This document shows, piece after piece, positions 6,897-13,975 of a stretch of 30,582 bases of DNA. The first letter of the stretch is position 1. The number at the start of each line of letters is the position of its first letter. Below the pieces are notes generated by a model. The model had not been told where the DNA came from. It was given only the letters and a program-made list of their open reading frames with translations, and did no database searches. The position numbers and the translations under genes were made by a program. Where the stretch lies: positions 1-30,582 of IMG/VR virus record IMGVR_UViG_3300017970_000007; one strand, given 5' to 3'. This DNA is from a virus.

Positions 6897-6925
6897 TTGA
6901 CCTGTTGGAAACCTCTGGCCATAAT
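6897..6925 (+). promoter_or_regulatory. Sigma70-like promoter of the helicase gene
   Basis: TTGACC (6897-6902) and CATAAT (6920-6925) are separated by exactly 17 bases; each hexamer differs from consensus at one position. The predicted start point, seven bases after the -10, is position 6932, which is the A of an in-frame ATG. The transcript could therefore be leaderless. It is the strongest promoter candidate in the window. Confidence 0.7.
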
Positions 6926-6931
6926 AGACCC

Positions 6932-8941
6932 ATGATCGCGACTGCGCAGTCCTCCTTCCAAGCGAGACCGATGATCATCACCGCCAAGTACGCTTCTGCC
7001 TGCAAAGTCTGCCAGAAGCAGGTCCTGCCGGGCGACCGCGTGGAGTGGGTTCGTGGTGACAAGCACGTCTCCCACGTGCAGTGCACCGAGGAAGGTCAAA
7101 AGCTCGTAGCCGCCGTCGAAGCGAGCAAGGCGCCAGTTCCGACTGCCAGCGGCGTGGCTATCCCGTGCCCCGAGGAGCGGTCGTACCTGCCTTTTCAGAT
7201 CGCCGGGGTGCAGCACGCGCTGACCCTGCCGGAGGGCGTGCTCATCGCCGACCAGCAAGGGTTAGGCAAGAGTATAGAGACCTGCGCCTTCATCAACGCT
7301 TCTCCCGACATCCGCAAGATCCTCATCGTGTGCCCGGCCTCCGCGCGCATCAACTGGGAGAGAGAGTGTAACAAGTGGCTGGTCAAGCGCGCCTGCCAGC
7401 GCTTCGCGCTCGATCCGGTGACTGGCCGCGTCTGGGCCGACGTGGCCCTAGACCAGGTCCCCGAGGTCACGCAGTGGCCGCTCGTGCACGGCGACGTCGT
7501 CATCGTGTCCTTTGACTTGGTTGGCAAGCTGCTCGAGGTCCTGCCGGGCGCCTCTTGGGACCTCATCGTCATCGACGAGGTGCATCTGGTCAAGAACCCG
7601 AAAACCGCGAGGCACAAGAACGTCTCGTCCGCCAAAAAGCGCGCGGCAGAGACCAAGGTACTCGCCCTGACCGGCACTCCCATCCCGAACAAGACCGTCG
7701 AGCTCTTCCCCATCCTGCAGCTCGTCGCGCCGCTCGCCTGGGACCCGGCCGGGCGAGCGATGCGGAAGGAAAACGGCAAGAAGGTCTACTTTGCGGCAGG
7801 TCCTGGCGAGGGCGCGGGGTTCTTCCCGTTCGTCAAGAGGTACTCTAACGCGCACAAGGAAGAGCGCGGCAAAAAGTCCTTCTGGGTCTGGGACGGGGCC
7901 TCGAACCTGGACGAGCTCAACGAGAAGCTGCGCTCGACGTGCATGGTCCGGCGCCTCAAGAAGGACGTCCTCAAGGAGCTGCCGCCTAAGCGCCGGAGCA
8001 TCGTATGCTTTCCCCAGGACGGGGCCGTGGACGAGGTGACTGGCGAGGCGCGGGGCCTGTCTGAGGTGCTCAAGGCCGCGACCCTGAAGGAGGCGCTCGC
8101 GGCCCTGGAATCCCGTAAGGTGAGCTTCGAGGGTTACTCGAGTGCGCGCGTGGGAGCCGCGCTCGCTAAAGTCCAGCTCGTCGTCGAGCATGTCAGAAAC
8201 TCGCTCGAGAGCGGGAGCGAGAAGGTCATCGTCTTCGCTCATCACAAGGAGGTCGTCTCTGCGCTCGAGAGGGAGTTTTTGGACATGGGCGTCGTCACGG
8301 TCGACGGCGAGACGCCCAATACCGGTGACGGCAGAGGGACGCGGACCTGGGCCGTCGACCAGTTCCAGGATAATCCAGAAGTGCGCGTCTTCGTCGGCAC
8401 CATCGGCGCGGCCGGCGTCGCGCTCACGCTCACCGCGAGCGACCACGTCGTCTTTGCCGAGCTCCCACTTCGATTCATCGACCTGGAGCAAGCTGAAGAC
8501 AGAACGCACCGGATCGGACAGCACGGCAGCGTCTCGGTCGACATCCTCGTCTACGACGGCAGCGTGGACGCTCATATCGCGCGCCTGCTCGTAGAGAAGC
8601 AGGACGTCGCCGAGATGGCGCTCGACAAGGAGACGATCGTCTCGATAGAGGGCCGCATAGACGCGTCCGCCGCGCCCTCGTACAAGGAAGCACGAGAAAA
8701 GGCGTACAAGGACGCAGGGCTCACGAAAGAGGAGTGCAAGGAGCTACTCTCGAAGATGCAGTTCTTGGCCGGCATGTGCGACGGCGCTCAGCTTCTCGAC
8801 GGTCACGGTTTCAACAAGATCGACGCGAACATCGGCCACGCGCTCGCTGACTGCCGCGTGCTGTCGCCCAAGCAGGCCCTCTGCGCGCGAAAGTTGGCCG
8901 TCAAGTACAGAAGGCAGCTAGAGGGTAGGACATGGCAATGA
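6932..8941 (+). CDS. SNF2/SMARCAL1-like DNA helicase-translocase with N-terminal zinc motif
   Basis: 669 residues from ATG 6932; ATG 6971 is the alternative start. An N-terminal CKVC (24-27) with HVSHVQC (45-51) suggests a zinc knuckle. The helicase core shows YLPFQIAGVQHAL (Q-like motif, ~85-97), Walker A DQQGLGKS (107-114), DEVH (215-218) as motif II, and LTGTPIPN (III). The second lobe has VIVFAHHKEVV, then GTIGAAGVALTLTASD (V), and QAEDRTHRIGQ (VI, about residue 520). The HRIGQ ending is typical of SNF2 ATPases, closest to SMARCAL1-type annealing helicases. It probably remodels forks or protein-DNA complexes during replication. It is preceded by its own promoter. Confidence 0.93.
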   Translation: MIATAQSSFQARPMIITAKYASACKVCQKQVLPGDRVEWVRGDKHVSHVQCTEEGQKLVAAVEASKAPVPTASGVAIPCPEERSYLPFQIAGVQHALTLPEGVLIADQQGLGKSIETCAFINASPDIRKILIVCPASARINWERECNKWLVKRACQRFALDPVTGRVWADVALDQVPEVTQWPLVHGDVVIVSFDLVGKLLEVLPGASWDLIVIDEVHLVKNPKTARHKNVSSAKKRAAETKVLALTGTPIPNKTVELFPILQLVAPLAWDPAGRAMRKENGKKVYFAAGPGEGAGFFPFVKRYSNAHKEERGKKSFWVWDGASNLDELNEKLRSTCMVRRLKKDVLKELPPKRRSIVCFPQDGAVDEVTGEARGLSEVLKAATLKEALAALESRKVSFEGYSSARVGAALAKVQLVVEHVRNSLESGSEKVIVFAHHKEVVSALEREFLDMGVVTVDGETPNTGDGRGTRTWAVDQFQDNPEVRVFVGTIGAAGVALTLTASDHVVFAELPLRFIDLEQAEDRTHRIGQHGSVSVDILVYDGSVDAHIARLLVEKQDVAEMALDKETIVSIEGRIDASAAPSYKEAREKAYKDAGLTKEECKELLSKMQFLAGMCDGAQLLDGHGFNKIDANIGHALADCRVLSPKQALCARKLAVKYRRQLEGRTWQ

Positions 8942-9222
8942 AGATCTCCTCCGCACAGTTCCGAGCGCTCGAGACGGCCGCCCACTTCGGCAGCGTCGCG
9001 GGTGGCAGTAGCGACCGCAACGTCTGTCTCTCGCTCGTGCGGCGCGGTCTGCTCGAGTACAGCCACACCGGCACTGCGACCTCGGGCAACTTCGGCTGGA
9101 CGGTGCGCCTCTACAAGCTGACCGAAGAAGGAAGGCGCGTGCGTGGTCAGGAGCTCGCTAACGGCAGACGACCCTACAAGGACCCTCGCCAGGCTGACAT
9201 CGGGCCCTGGGCAGGCGCGTGA
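8938..9222 (+). CDS. Small winged-helix-like protein
   Basis: 94 residues. ATG 8938 is chosen for the ATGA overlap with the helicase stop; ATG 8932 would add two residues. AQFRALETAAHFGSV, NVCLSLVRRGLLEYSHTG and WTVRLYKLTEEGRRVRG follow a winged-helix pattern: recognition helix, L-x-R-R-G-L, wing, and LT-x-x-G-R. It shares this pattern with the protein at 940-1227, so the two are probably distant paralogues. It may be a small DNA-binding regulator. Confidence 0.65.
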   Translation: MKISSAQFRALETAAHFGSVAGGSSDRNVCLSLVRRGLLEYSHTGTATSGNFGWTVRLYKLTEEGRRVRGQELANGRRPYKDPRQADIGPWAGA

Positions 9223-9590
9223 TGGCTACGAGCCTGCTTGCGCTACCAGGCCGCCACGACTGGCGCAGTGGCAGTGGTCGCTACTGCGTGATCTGCGAAC
9301 TCGAACGCAGGCCCGTGGCGGATTGGCCTGGCGAGTGGGTCTATCTCGTAGGCGGGCAGTGGCAAGACACTCCGGCCGCCTGCGTGCCGAGGGTCCTAGA
9401 GAAGCTACCTGGCCTTTTCTCGGTCAAGGATGCGGCGCTCTTTGGCCTCTCGAAAGATCAGGTCTACACGCGCACCGCCGTGCGCCGCATCCGTCCGGCC
9501 TTCGTCACGGACAAGGGCGCATACCTGTGGCGCTGGACGGAGATGAGGAAGCTCGCGCAGAGCGACAAGGAGTGGCGCGATGCTCGCTGA
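9222..9590 (+). CDS. Hypothetical protein with possible HTH-like C-terminal half
   Basis: 122 residues from ATG 9222 (TGATG overlap); GTG 9219 would add one residue. The first half has GRYCVICELERRP, a CxxC knuckle, and WVYLVGGQWQDTPAAC. The second half, FSVKDAALFGLSKDQVYTRT followed by IRPAFVTDKGAYLWRWTE, resembles a small HTH plus strand pair as in excisionase-like folds. This is weak; the family is not recognised. Confidence 0.55.
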   Translation: MATSLLALPGRHDWRSGSGRYCVICELERRPVADWPGEWVYLVGGQWQDTPAACVPRVLEKLPGLFSVKDAALFGLSKDQVYTRTAVRRIRPAFVTDKGAYLWRWTEMRKLAQSDKEWRDAR

Positions 9591-9834
9591 CCAGCTCTGT
9601 CCGGAATGTCACGGTCCTCCGACTCTGGAGTACGTCGCGGGCACGCACCTCAGAAAAAGGTGCACCGAGTGCGGCCACCGGTGGCTCGAAGAGCGCGCGG
9701 CCGACTCCGTCTCGCCCGAGGCCGCCCTGGGCCTGCAGGTCCCGATCGACGAGGCGAGGCGGATGAGCGAGGCGAAGCCGAGCGAACCCCGTAAACCGCA
9801 GGTTTGCGGGGTGCAGAAGGTCGTGAGACCATGA
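9580..9834 (+). CDS. Zinc-ribbon protein with repeat-encoded C-terminus
   Basis: 84 residues, ATG inside the previous gene's end. CPECHGPPTLEYV then RKRCTECGHRW is a textbook zinc ribbon with two CxxC pairs 20 residues apart, as in transcription or replication accessory proteins. The last ~18 residues (SEPRKPQVCGVQKVVRP) come from a dispersed palindromic repeat read in frame. ATGA overlap with the next gene. Confidence 0.7.
   Translation: MLADQLCPECHGPPTLEYVAGTHLRKRCTECGHRWLEERAADSVSPEAALGLQVPIDEARRMSEAKPSEPRKPQVCGVQKVVRP
9764..9811 (-). repeat. Dispersed palindromic repeat, short type, tail to the left
   Basis: A tail-like TGAGCGAGGCGAAGCCGAGC is followed by GAACCCCGTAAACC, loop GCA, GGTTTGCGGGG. 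One G-T type change is present in the stem. The whole unit is inside the coding end of the zinc-ribbon gene. Confidence 0.8.
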
Positions 9835-10199
9835 GCCTCGCGCTCACCCTGGGACGCTTCTACAGGACCCGGAGCGGCCGCGTCTGGTGCTGCTTTGCCA
9901 TTGACCTCAAACGTGACGAGGCTCACAGGGCGCGGTGCATCGAGGTCAAGGACGGTGGGGTGTCATTCTTCTTCGCAGACGGCCGCTACCATGACAACGA
10001 GGCGCACCCGCATAACCTCGTCGCGGAGGTGTTTGCCGACGGCTCGGACTTCGACATCCGAGAGTTCTACCCCTACAAGGTCGGCTACGCGCACGGGGCG
10101 CAGGACGTCCGGTCGCGCGTCGCGCAGTTTCTCGAGGGCGACCAGGGGCACGAGCAAGAGCCTGACGGCCGTCCCGGCCGGCCAAGGAGCAAGTCGTGA
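9831..10199 (+). CDS. Hypothetical protein, FADGRY family, copy 1
   Basis: 122 residues, ATG in ATGA overlap. LGRFYRTRSGRVWCCFAIDL, ARCIEVKDGGVSFFFADGRY and HPHNLVAEV align with the protein at 10444-10836, showing a local gene duplication. The pattern of small strands suggests a compact beta-barrel, possibly SH3-like. The C-terminus is polar. Function unknown. Confidence 0.65.
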   Translation: MSLALTLGRFYRTRSGRVWCCFAIDLKRDEAHRARCIEVKDGGVSFFFADGRYHDNEAHPHNLVAEVFADGSDFDIREFYPYKVGYAHGAQDVRSRVAQFLEGDQGHEQEPDGRPGRPRSKS

Positions 10200-10447
10200 T
10201 CTGGGAGTACAAGTCCGTCCGCACGGAGTACCAGAGCCTCGTGGCCGTCCTCAACGAGGCTGGGCAGGACGGCTGGGAGGTCGTGGCCGTGTTCGGTCAC
10301 ACCGGCGCCGTGGATGAGGCTCGCTACGTCGTGACCGTCGACGCGCTCCTCAAGCGTGACGTGGAAGAGGAAAGCCTGCTCGCAAGGGCCATGCGCCTGA
10401 GAGACGAGATGGTAGACCGAGACGTCGAGAAGCCGGAGCCGCGATGA
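10196..10447 (+). CDS. DUF4177-like small protein, second copy
   Basis: 83 residues from GTG in a GTGA overlap. WEYKSVRTEYQSLVAVLNEA then GQDGWEVVAVFGHTG matches the DUF4177-like pattern of the protein at 4361-4561. A charged helical tail follows (KRDVEEESLLARAMRLRDEM). It is sandwiched between the two FADGRY paralogues, so the duplication may have involved the flanking genes only. Confidence 0.65.
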   Translation: MIWEYKSVRTEYQSLVAVLNEAGQDGWEVVAVFGHTGAVDEARYVVTVDALLKRDVEEESLLARAMRLRDEMVDRDVEKPEPR

Positions 10448-10836
10448 CGGACAAGCTCGCGCTCGCCCCGGGCCACTTCTACAAGTCTCGCGCAGGCGAC
10501 GTGTGGTGCTGCTACCGCGTCTACTCGCACCGGCCCCCTCACTGCCAGGCCCGCTGCGTGAAGGTCTCAGGCGGGCAGGTCGAGTACTTCTTCGCCGACG
10601 GCCGCTACGACAGCAAGGGTGATCGCGAGCACACGCTCGTCTCCGAGTGCGGACCCGAGGGCGGAGACCTGACTGCTCCTCTCGAGGACAAGGTCCGAGA
10701 GTACGAGCGGGTCCTGAACGAGATCGCCTGCTGGGGCGACGACGGCCCCCCGGCGGCGCGAGACGAGCCCTCCTCGAGCGAGCGCGCCAGGCAGGTCCTT
10801 CGCCGCTTCTCGGCAGACAGAAAGGAGTCGTCGTGA
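10444..10836 (+). CDS. Hypothetical protein, FADGRY family, copy 2
   Basis: 130 residues, ATG in ATGA overlap. PGHFYKSRAGDVWCCYRVYS, ARCVKVSGGQVEYFFADGRY and REHTLVSE correspond line by line with the protein at 9831-10199. The C-terminal ~60 residues differ and are helical (LEDKVREYERVLNEIACWG). Function unknown. Confidence 0.65.
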   Translation: MTDKLALAPGHFYKSRAGDVWCCYRVYSHRPPHCQARCVKVSGGQVEYFFADGRYDSKGDREHTLVSECGPEGGDLTAPLEDKVREYERVLNEIACWGDDGPPAARDEPSSSERARQVLRRFSADRKESS

Positions 10837-11276
10837 GCGAGGCCACGGACCGCGCAGCCGAGTACGAGAAGGCTCTGAGAGTCGCCGAGTGGGGCAATGA
10901 ACTCTCGGACAAGCGCAGGCTCATGCGGGAGGAATCTGAATATGAAGTGCGCGCCATCCTCGTTCTTGCCGGTATCCAGGTCACGAGGGCCTGGGAGCTC
11001 GCGAACGGCTACTGGCCCGACCACCCGGACTACGACTACTGTCGCCGTCCCTGGTGGCTCTTTCAGACGGACATCGGTCTCCTGCGCCTCGGATGGCGAA
11101 AGCGCGTGCTCGAGATCGATTGGTCGGCCACTGAGACCCGCGCGGTCGTGACGAAGGACGAGGTGACCAAGAGCCACACCATGTGCCACGCGTGGTCGAC
11201 CGAGAAGGCGGTCGAGTACTGCAAGGGGCTCAAGGTGGTAGCTACCAAGAAAGGGGCGGAGGATGAAAAATCGTAG
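10833..11276 (+). CDS. Hypothetical protein
   Basis: 147 residues from GTG in a GTGA overlap. Helical N-terminal half (RAAEYEKALRVAEWGNEL, EYEVRAILVLAGIQVTRAWE) and a beta-rich second half with many Trp (WPDHPDYDY, PWWLFQTDIGLLRLGWRKRV). No family recognised. Confidence 0.6.
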   Translation: MSEATDRAAEYEKALRVAEWGNELSDKRRLMREESEYEVRAILVLAGIQVTRAWELANGYWPDHPDYDYCRRPWWLFQTDIGLLRLGWRKRVLEIDWSATETRAVVTKDEVTKSHTMCHAWSTEKAVEYCKGLKVVATKKGAEDEKS

Positions 11277-11430
11277 GAAGAAGGACGACCTCGAGGCCTG
11301 GAAGAACCGCCAGCGCGCCGCGCTCGCGCGCCTGACGGCCGAGGATAGGAGGGGCCTGCATGCGGCGGCCGAGCGCATCCTGCTCCTGGTCGAGAAAGAG
11401 AAGGCGGCCATGAGGGGAGAGGTCCATTGA
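11263..11430 (+). CDS. Hypothetical basic helical protein
   Basis: 55 residues from ATG 11263, which has a strong Shine-Dalgarno (GGGGCGGAGG). It overlaps the previous gene by 14 bases. It is highly basic and helical (MKNRRKKDDLEAWKNRQRAA, AAERILLLVEKEKAAM), compatible with nucleic-acid binding. Family not recognised. TTGA overlap with the next gene. Confidence 0.5.
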   Translation: MKNRRKKDDLEAWKNRQRAALARLTAEDRRGLHAAAERILLLVEKEKAAMRGEVH

Positions 11431-11669
11431 GCCAGAAATGCAATAAGTGCGGCGCGCGCATCGAGCGAAACGGGGCCGGGCAAATCCGCGAAGTCCAAAG
11501 CGGTCGCCACCATAATCCAGGCGGCGAAACCTGCGTGCGAATCTTGGTCAAGCGCCTGCGGATGGCCACGAACGCGCTCGAAGACATTCATAGAGACGCA
11601 GACCGACAACCGTATGCTGCGACGTACGCAAAGACTGCCCTCACGGACATCGCAGAAGTCAGGTCATGA
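11427..11669 (+). CDS. Hypothetical zinc-ribbon-like protein with TTG start
   Basis: 80 residues from TTG at 11427, chosen because it makes a TTGA overlap. CNKCGARIERNG with a later HHNPGGETC is a likely zinc knuckle. The rest is helical. Function unknown. Confidence 0.6.
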   Translation: MSQKCNKCGARIERNGAGQIREVQSGRHHNPGGETCVRILVKRLRMATNALEDIHRDADRQPYAATYAKTALTDIAEVRS

Positions 11670-12055
11670 TCGACTACCTCGCTCTCAAGATGACTCCACC
11701 CGGCAGCTGCCAGGCCAGACTCCTTCGCTCCGCTGTCGGCGACTACCCTTACGCCGTGGTGCAAGGCTGCCCCGGCCCTTTCGGGTCTCCGCTCTCACGC
11801 ATCTGCCACCACTGCCTCGCGCTCGAGAACCGCGCGAACAAGGCGGCCGAAGAGTTCGCCAAGAACCTCAAACTGACGGACGACATCGCCGCGGCCTTCG
11901 CCGCGTGCGCGCACCCTTATGTCGACAAGGCTTCGGGCGAGGACCCGGGCTGGTGCAACGTCTGCGGCTCTATCCGAGTGAGCGGCCAGTGGCTGCAGCC
12001 CCACTGGCGAGACGTCGTGCACGACTTCTTGTTCAAAAAAGGAGGCTCAGGTTGA
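11666..12055 (+). CDS. Hypothetical protein with two CxxC pairs
   Basis: 129 residues, ATG in ATGA overlap. ICHHCLALENRANKAAEEFA and CAHPYVDKASGEDPGWCNVC give two Cys/His clusters. The last part is SGQWLQPHWRDVVHDFLFK. Probably zinc-binding; no family recognised. It ends in a TTGA overlap. Confidence 0.6.
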   Translation: MIDYLALKMTPPGSCQARLLRSAVGDYPYAVVQGCPGPFGSPLSRICHHCLALENRANKAAEEFAKNLKLTDDIAAAFAACAHPYVDKASGEDPGWCNVCGSIRVSGQWLQPHWRDVVHDFLFKKGGSG

Positions 12056-12492
12056 AGATGATGATCGCGCTGTCCGTGGTGTTCTTCCTCGCATGCTGCG
12101 CCGGGTCCTTCGCGCTCGGCGCATCGTCGCGCCTCTGGCAACACGCGGCTCTGCAACCTGCGCCGGAAAGGGCACACCCGAACGACACGAACGCGATCGG
12201 GATCGACCGGGACGTCATGCTCCGCGTCGCTTTCACGTCGAGCGACGGTCGGTCCATCGTCAAGACGGGTGGTGGAGGCGGCTCGGGCTGCGTCGGCCTC
12301 GAGTGTCTGGACCCGAAGAGGAGCTCTCTGAGCTACGTTTTCTTTGACGGGTCGCTCGTCACGGTCGACGTCGACTTCTTCCGCAGCGAGGAGGTGTACC
12401 TCGACTACGTCGAAAGAGAGCAGCGCCTGCGGCAAGCCTGCCTCGTCGCGCTGCCGGGTGGTTCAAGCGGAAACGGGAGTGTGATGCGATGA
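12052..12492 (+). CDS. Membrane-anchored or exported hypothetical protein
   Basis: 146 residues from TTG 12052, favoured over ATG 12058 because GGAGG lies six bases upstream and a TTGA overlap forms. The N-terminal MMIALSVVFFLACCAGSFAL is a signal anchor or signal peptide; adjacent Cys could be lipidated but the lipobox is not convincing. The exported part has a Gly-rich patch with CVGLECLD and strands SSLSYVFFDGSLVTVDVDFF. Function unknown. Confidence 0.6.
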   Translation: MKMMIALSVVFFLACCAGSFALGASSRLWQHAALQPAPERAHPNDTNAIGIDRDVMLRVAFTSSDGRSIVKTGGGGGSGCVGLECLDPKRSSLSYVFFDGSLVTVDVDFFRSEEVYLDYVEREQRLRQACLVALPGGSSGNGSVMR

Positions 12493-12620
12493 GCTACTAC
12501 TTGAGCGTCTGCTTCGTTCCTCTTACCCCGCAAACCTCCCGGTTTGCGTGGGTTCGCTCCGCTCATGATGCGCGTCGCGGACGCCAGGCGCGCCTACGAG
12601 CGTTTGAGAGCAGAAGGTAG
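12489..12620 (+). CDS. Mini-ORF reading through a palindromic repeat
   Basis: 43 residues from an ATG in an ATGA overlap with the previous gene. It starts MSYYLSVCFVPL and then reads the repeat (TPQTSRFAWVRSAHD) and an Arg-rich end. Whether it is an original gene cut by the repeat or repeat-made is unclear. A second frame starting at the repeat's own ATG (12565, 21 residues, ends 12630) overlaps it and would couple to the next gene instead. Confidence 0.4.
   Translation: MSYYLSVCFVPLTPQTSRFAWVRSAHDARRGRQARLRAFESRR
12526..12568 (+). repeat. Dispersed palindromic repeat, short type, tail to the right
   Basis: CCCCGCAAACC, loop TCC, CGGTTTGCGTGGG, then TTCGCTCCGCTCATGA. The stem has a GCGTGG variant also present at 19656. 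The tail ATGA leads into a small frame starting at 12565. Confidence 0.85.
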
Positions 12621-12629
12621 GGCCGGCTG

Positions 12630-12857
12630 ATGGGATTCTTGGGCAGAAAATACAGCAGTGACGACGGTGACTCGGGGCGTGCCTTCTGGAGCGTGTCGTG
12701 CAAGAGCGACTCGCGCTTTGACGGCAGCGGCTACGCCTATACCGTCATCTCCGCGGCCCTCTCGGCCGAGGACCACATCCAGCGCAGGATCAAGGAGCTC
12801 GGCCTGCGGGACGACGAGGTCCCGGAGGACATCGAGTACGGTGGAGGAAAACCGTGA
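12630..12857 (+). CDS. Hypothetical protein
   Basis: 75 residues from ATG at 12630, overlapping the TGA of the small frame at 12565-12630. It begins MGFLGRKYSSDDGDSGRAFW and has YAYTVISAALSAEDHIQRRI. Its stop (TGA, 12855-12857) is the first base triplet of a palindromic repeat. Family not recognised. Confidence 0.6.
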   Translation: MGFLGRKYSSDDGDSGRAFWSVSCKSDSRFDGSGYAYTVISAALSAEDHIQRRIKELGLRDDEVPEDIEYGGGKP

Positions 12858-12904
12858 GCGCAGCGAATCCCCGCAAACGAAGCCGAAGGCGAGGTTTGCG
12901 GGAT
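12855..12904 (-). repeat. Dispersed palindromic repeat, long type, tail to the left
   Basis: The unit starts at the stop codon of the upstream gene: TGAGCGCAGCGAATCCCC, then GCAAAC, an inner hairpin GCC-GAA-GGC with flanking GAG, GTTTGCGGGAT. The outer stem is the family's, with a larger structured loop. It fills most of the 61-base gap. Confidence 0.88.
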
Positions 12905-12918
12905 AGGGAAGAGCGAAG

Positions 12919-13488
12919 ATGAAGAAGATAGTTTACATCGCACATTGTCTCGGCGACGGCCCCGATCGCGCCGCCAACTGCGCGAGAGCCAGCAAGTGGG
13001 TAGCCTGGGCGGCAGACCAAGGCGTCGCCCCCGTCTGTACCTGGATCGTACTCGCAGGTCAGTGGAGTGAGCAGAGGCGCGAGGAGGGATTAGCCATCGA
13101 CTGCGCGCTCATCGGGAGGTGCGACGAGGTGTGGCTCTGCGGGCCGCGCGTCTCGCCCGGCATGAACGTCGAGGCTAGTCACGCGAAGAAGGTGGGCGTC
13201 CCCGTTTACGTCCTAGTGGATCCCTCGTACGTCGACGGACCGCCCGCTCGCTACCCCACGTTCAGGCAGCTTATGGCTGAACGTCTCCCGATCTCGAGCG
13301 CCGTCGTTACTCACATGAGGGCTATGGCGGCGAGTCACGGGTTCTCCTACGAGGAGTTCCTGGAACTGAAAGCCGACCGGGTCGCCGAGCTCGAGTATTT
13401 CAAACCGACGTCGCGGGTCGTAACCATCGCGGAACTGGGACTGAATGCGAAGAGCGGACAAGATCCACTGCAGGGAGATCCGAAATGA
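12919..13488 (+). CDS. DUF4406/nucleoside 2-deoxyribosyltransferase-like protein
   Basis: 189 residues. KKIVYIAHCLGDGPDRAANC at the N-terminus and ALIGRCDEVWLCGPRVSPGM then NVEASHAKKVGVPVYVL (about residues 65-100) follow the Rossmann-like core of this superfamily, in which the strand I-x-x-A-D/E-V-W/V is followed by G-x-E. Here the Glu in NVEASHA would be the counterpart of the catalytic Glu. The C-terminal ~85 residues are helical and not recognised. It may act in nucleotide turnover with the proteins at 2-289 and 17298-17669. Confidence 0.7.
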   Translation: MKKIVYIAHCLGDGPDRAANCARASKWVAWAADQGVAPVCTWIVLAGQWSEQRREEGLAIDCALIGRCDEVWLCGPRVSPGMNVEASHAKKVGVPVYVLVDPSYVDGPPARYPTFRQLMAERLPISSAVVTHMRAMAASHGFSYEEFLELKADRVAELEYFKPTSRVVTIAELGLNAKSGQDPLQGDPK

Positions 13489-13565
13489 ACCTCAACAAAT
13501 CGAACAAGGGATCATCCCGCAAACCTCGCCTGCGGCTCCGTTTACGGGATTCGCTGCGCTCATGA
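13485..13565 (+). CDS. Mini-ORF through a palindromic repeat
   Basis: 26 residues from an ATG in an ATGA overlap with the previous gene. After MNLNKSNKGSS it is entirely repeat-encoded and basic (RKPRLRLRLRDSLRS). It stops at the TGA of the repeat tail, in overlap with the ATG of the next gene. It bridges two genes that would otherwise be uncoupled; a function of the peptide is not claimed. Confidence 0.4.
   Translation: MNLNKSNKGSSRKPRLRLRLRDSLRS
13515..13565 (+). repeat. Dispersed palindromic repeat, long type, tail to the right
   Basis: TCCCGCAAACCTCGCC, TGC, GGCTCCGTTTACGGG, then ATTCGCTGCGCTCATGA. It is close to the reverse complement of the copy at 12855, showing that the same unit occurs in both orientations. 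The tail provides ATG 13562. Confidence 0.88.
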
Positions 13566-13975
13566 AGACCTACAGCGAAACTGACATCTTCTCCGCCGAG
13601 GACCTGCGGGCTTTTCGCCTGGCGACCGCGATCGTCGCGCGCTTTCCGGACGAGGACGTCCACGGCAATGCCCTCAGGTGCCACGAGGTCGCCTCTGCCG
13701 TCGGGCGGCTCCTGAAGATCCCCGTGGAGCACGGAGTGTACGAGGTCGGGGCGCAGCACTCCTGGCTGCGCTTGCCCTCCGGCCACATCCTCGACGCCTA
13801 CGCGGTGGGACGCCTGCCGCCCGTCATCCTCGTCGCGGTCGTCGTCGCCGTGCCCGTCCGTTACGAGAAATTGTCGCCGGCCAGGTTATCGTTCAACACA
13901 AACGAAGAGACGGTGAGGTGGCTCGTCGAACGGACGTGCAATGACCGGGGTCTCTACGAGGAGGTCTCTGAGTGA
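13562..13975 (+). CDS. Possible transglutaminase/cysteine-peptidase-fold protein
   Basis: 137 residues; the ATG is in the repeat tail. NALRCHEVASAVGRLL (Cys40 at a helix start), EVGAQHSWLRL (His66) and GHILDAY (Asp78) give a Cys-His-Asp order and spacing typical of transglutaminase-like or NlpC-like folds. A hydrophobic strand PPVILVAVVVAVPV follows. This is a fold-level guess from residue order; no closer family is recognised. GTGA overlap with the next gene. Confidence 0.45.
   Translation: MKTYSETDIFSAEDLRAFRLATAIVARFPDEDVHGNALRCHEVASAVGRLLKIPVEHGVYEVGAQHSWLRLPSGHILDAYAVGRLPPVILVAVVVAVPVRYEKLSPARLSFNTNEETVRWLVERTCNDRGLYEEVSE

Noticed and set aside
7448-8575. Minus-strand frame of 375 residues opposite the helicase
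   Set aside because: Same cause: a shadow of the helicase gene without recognisable motifs or a plausible ribosome site.
9143-9766. Plus-strand 207-residue frame overlapping two small genes
   Set aside because: It is Arg-rich, lacks motifs and covers genes with overlap starts and Cys motifs in other frames.
12565-12630. 21-residue frame starting at the repeat's ATG
   Set aside because: It could be real, as it ends in overlap with the next ATG. The competing 43-residue frame (12489-12620) is coupled to the upstream gene, and both cannot be asserted, so it is noted only under that entry.
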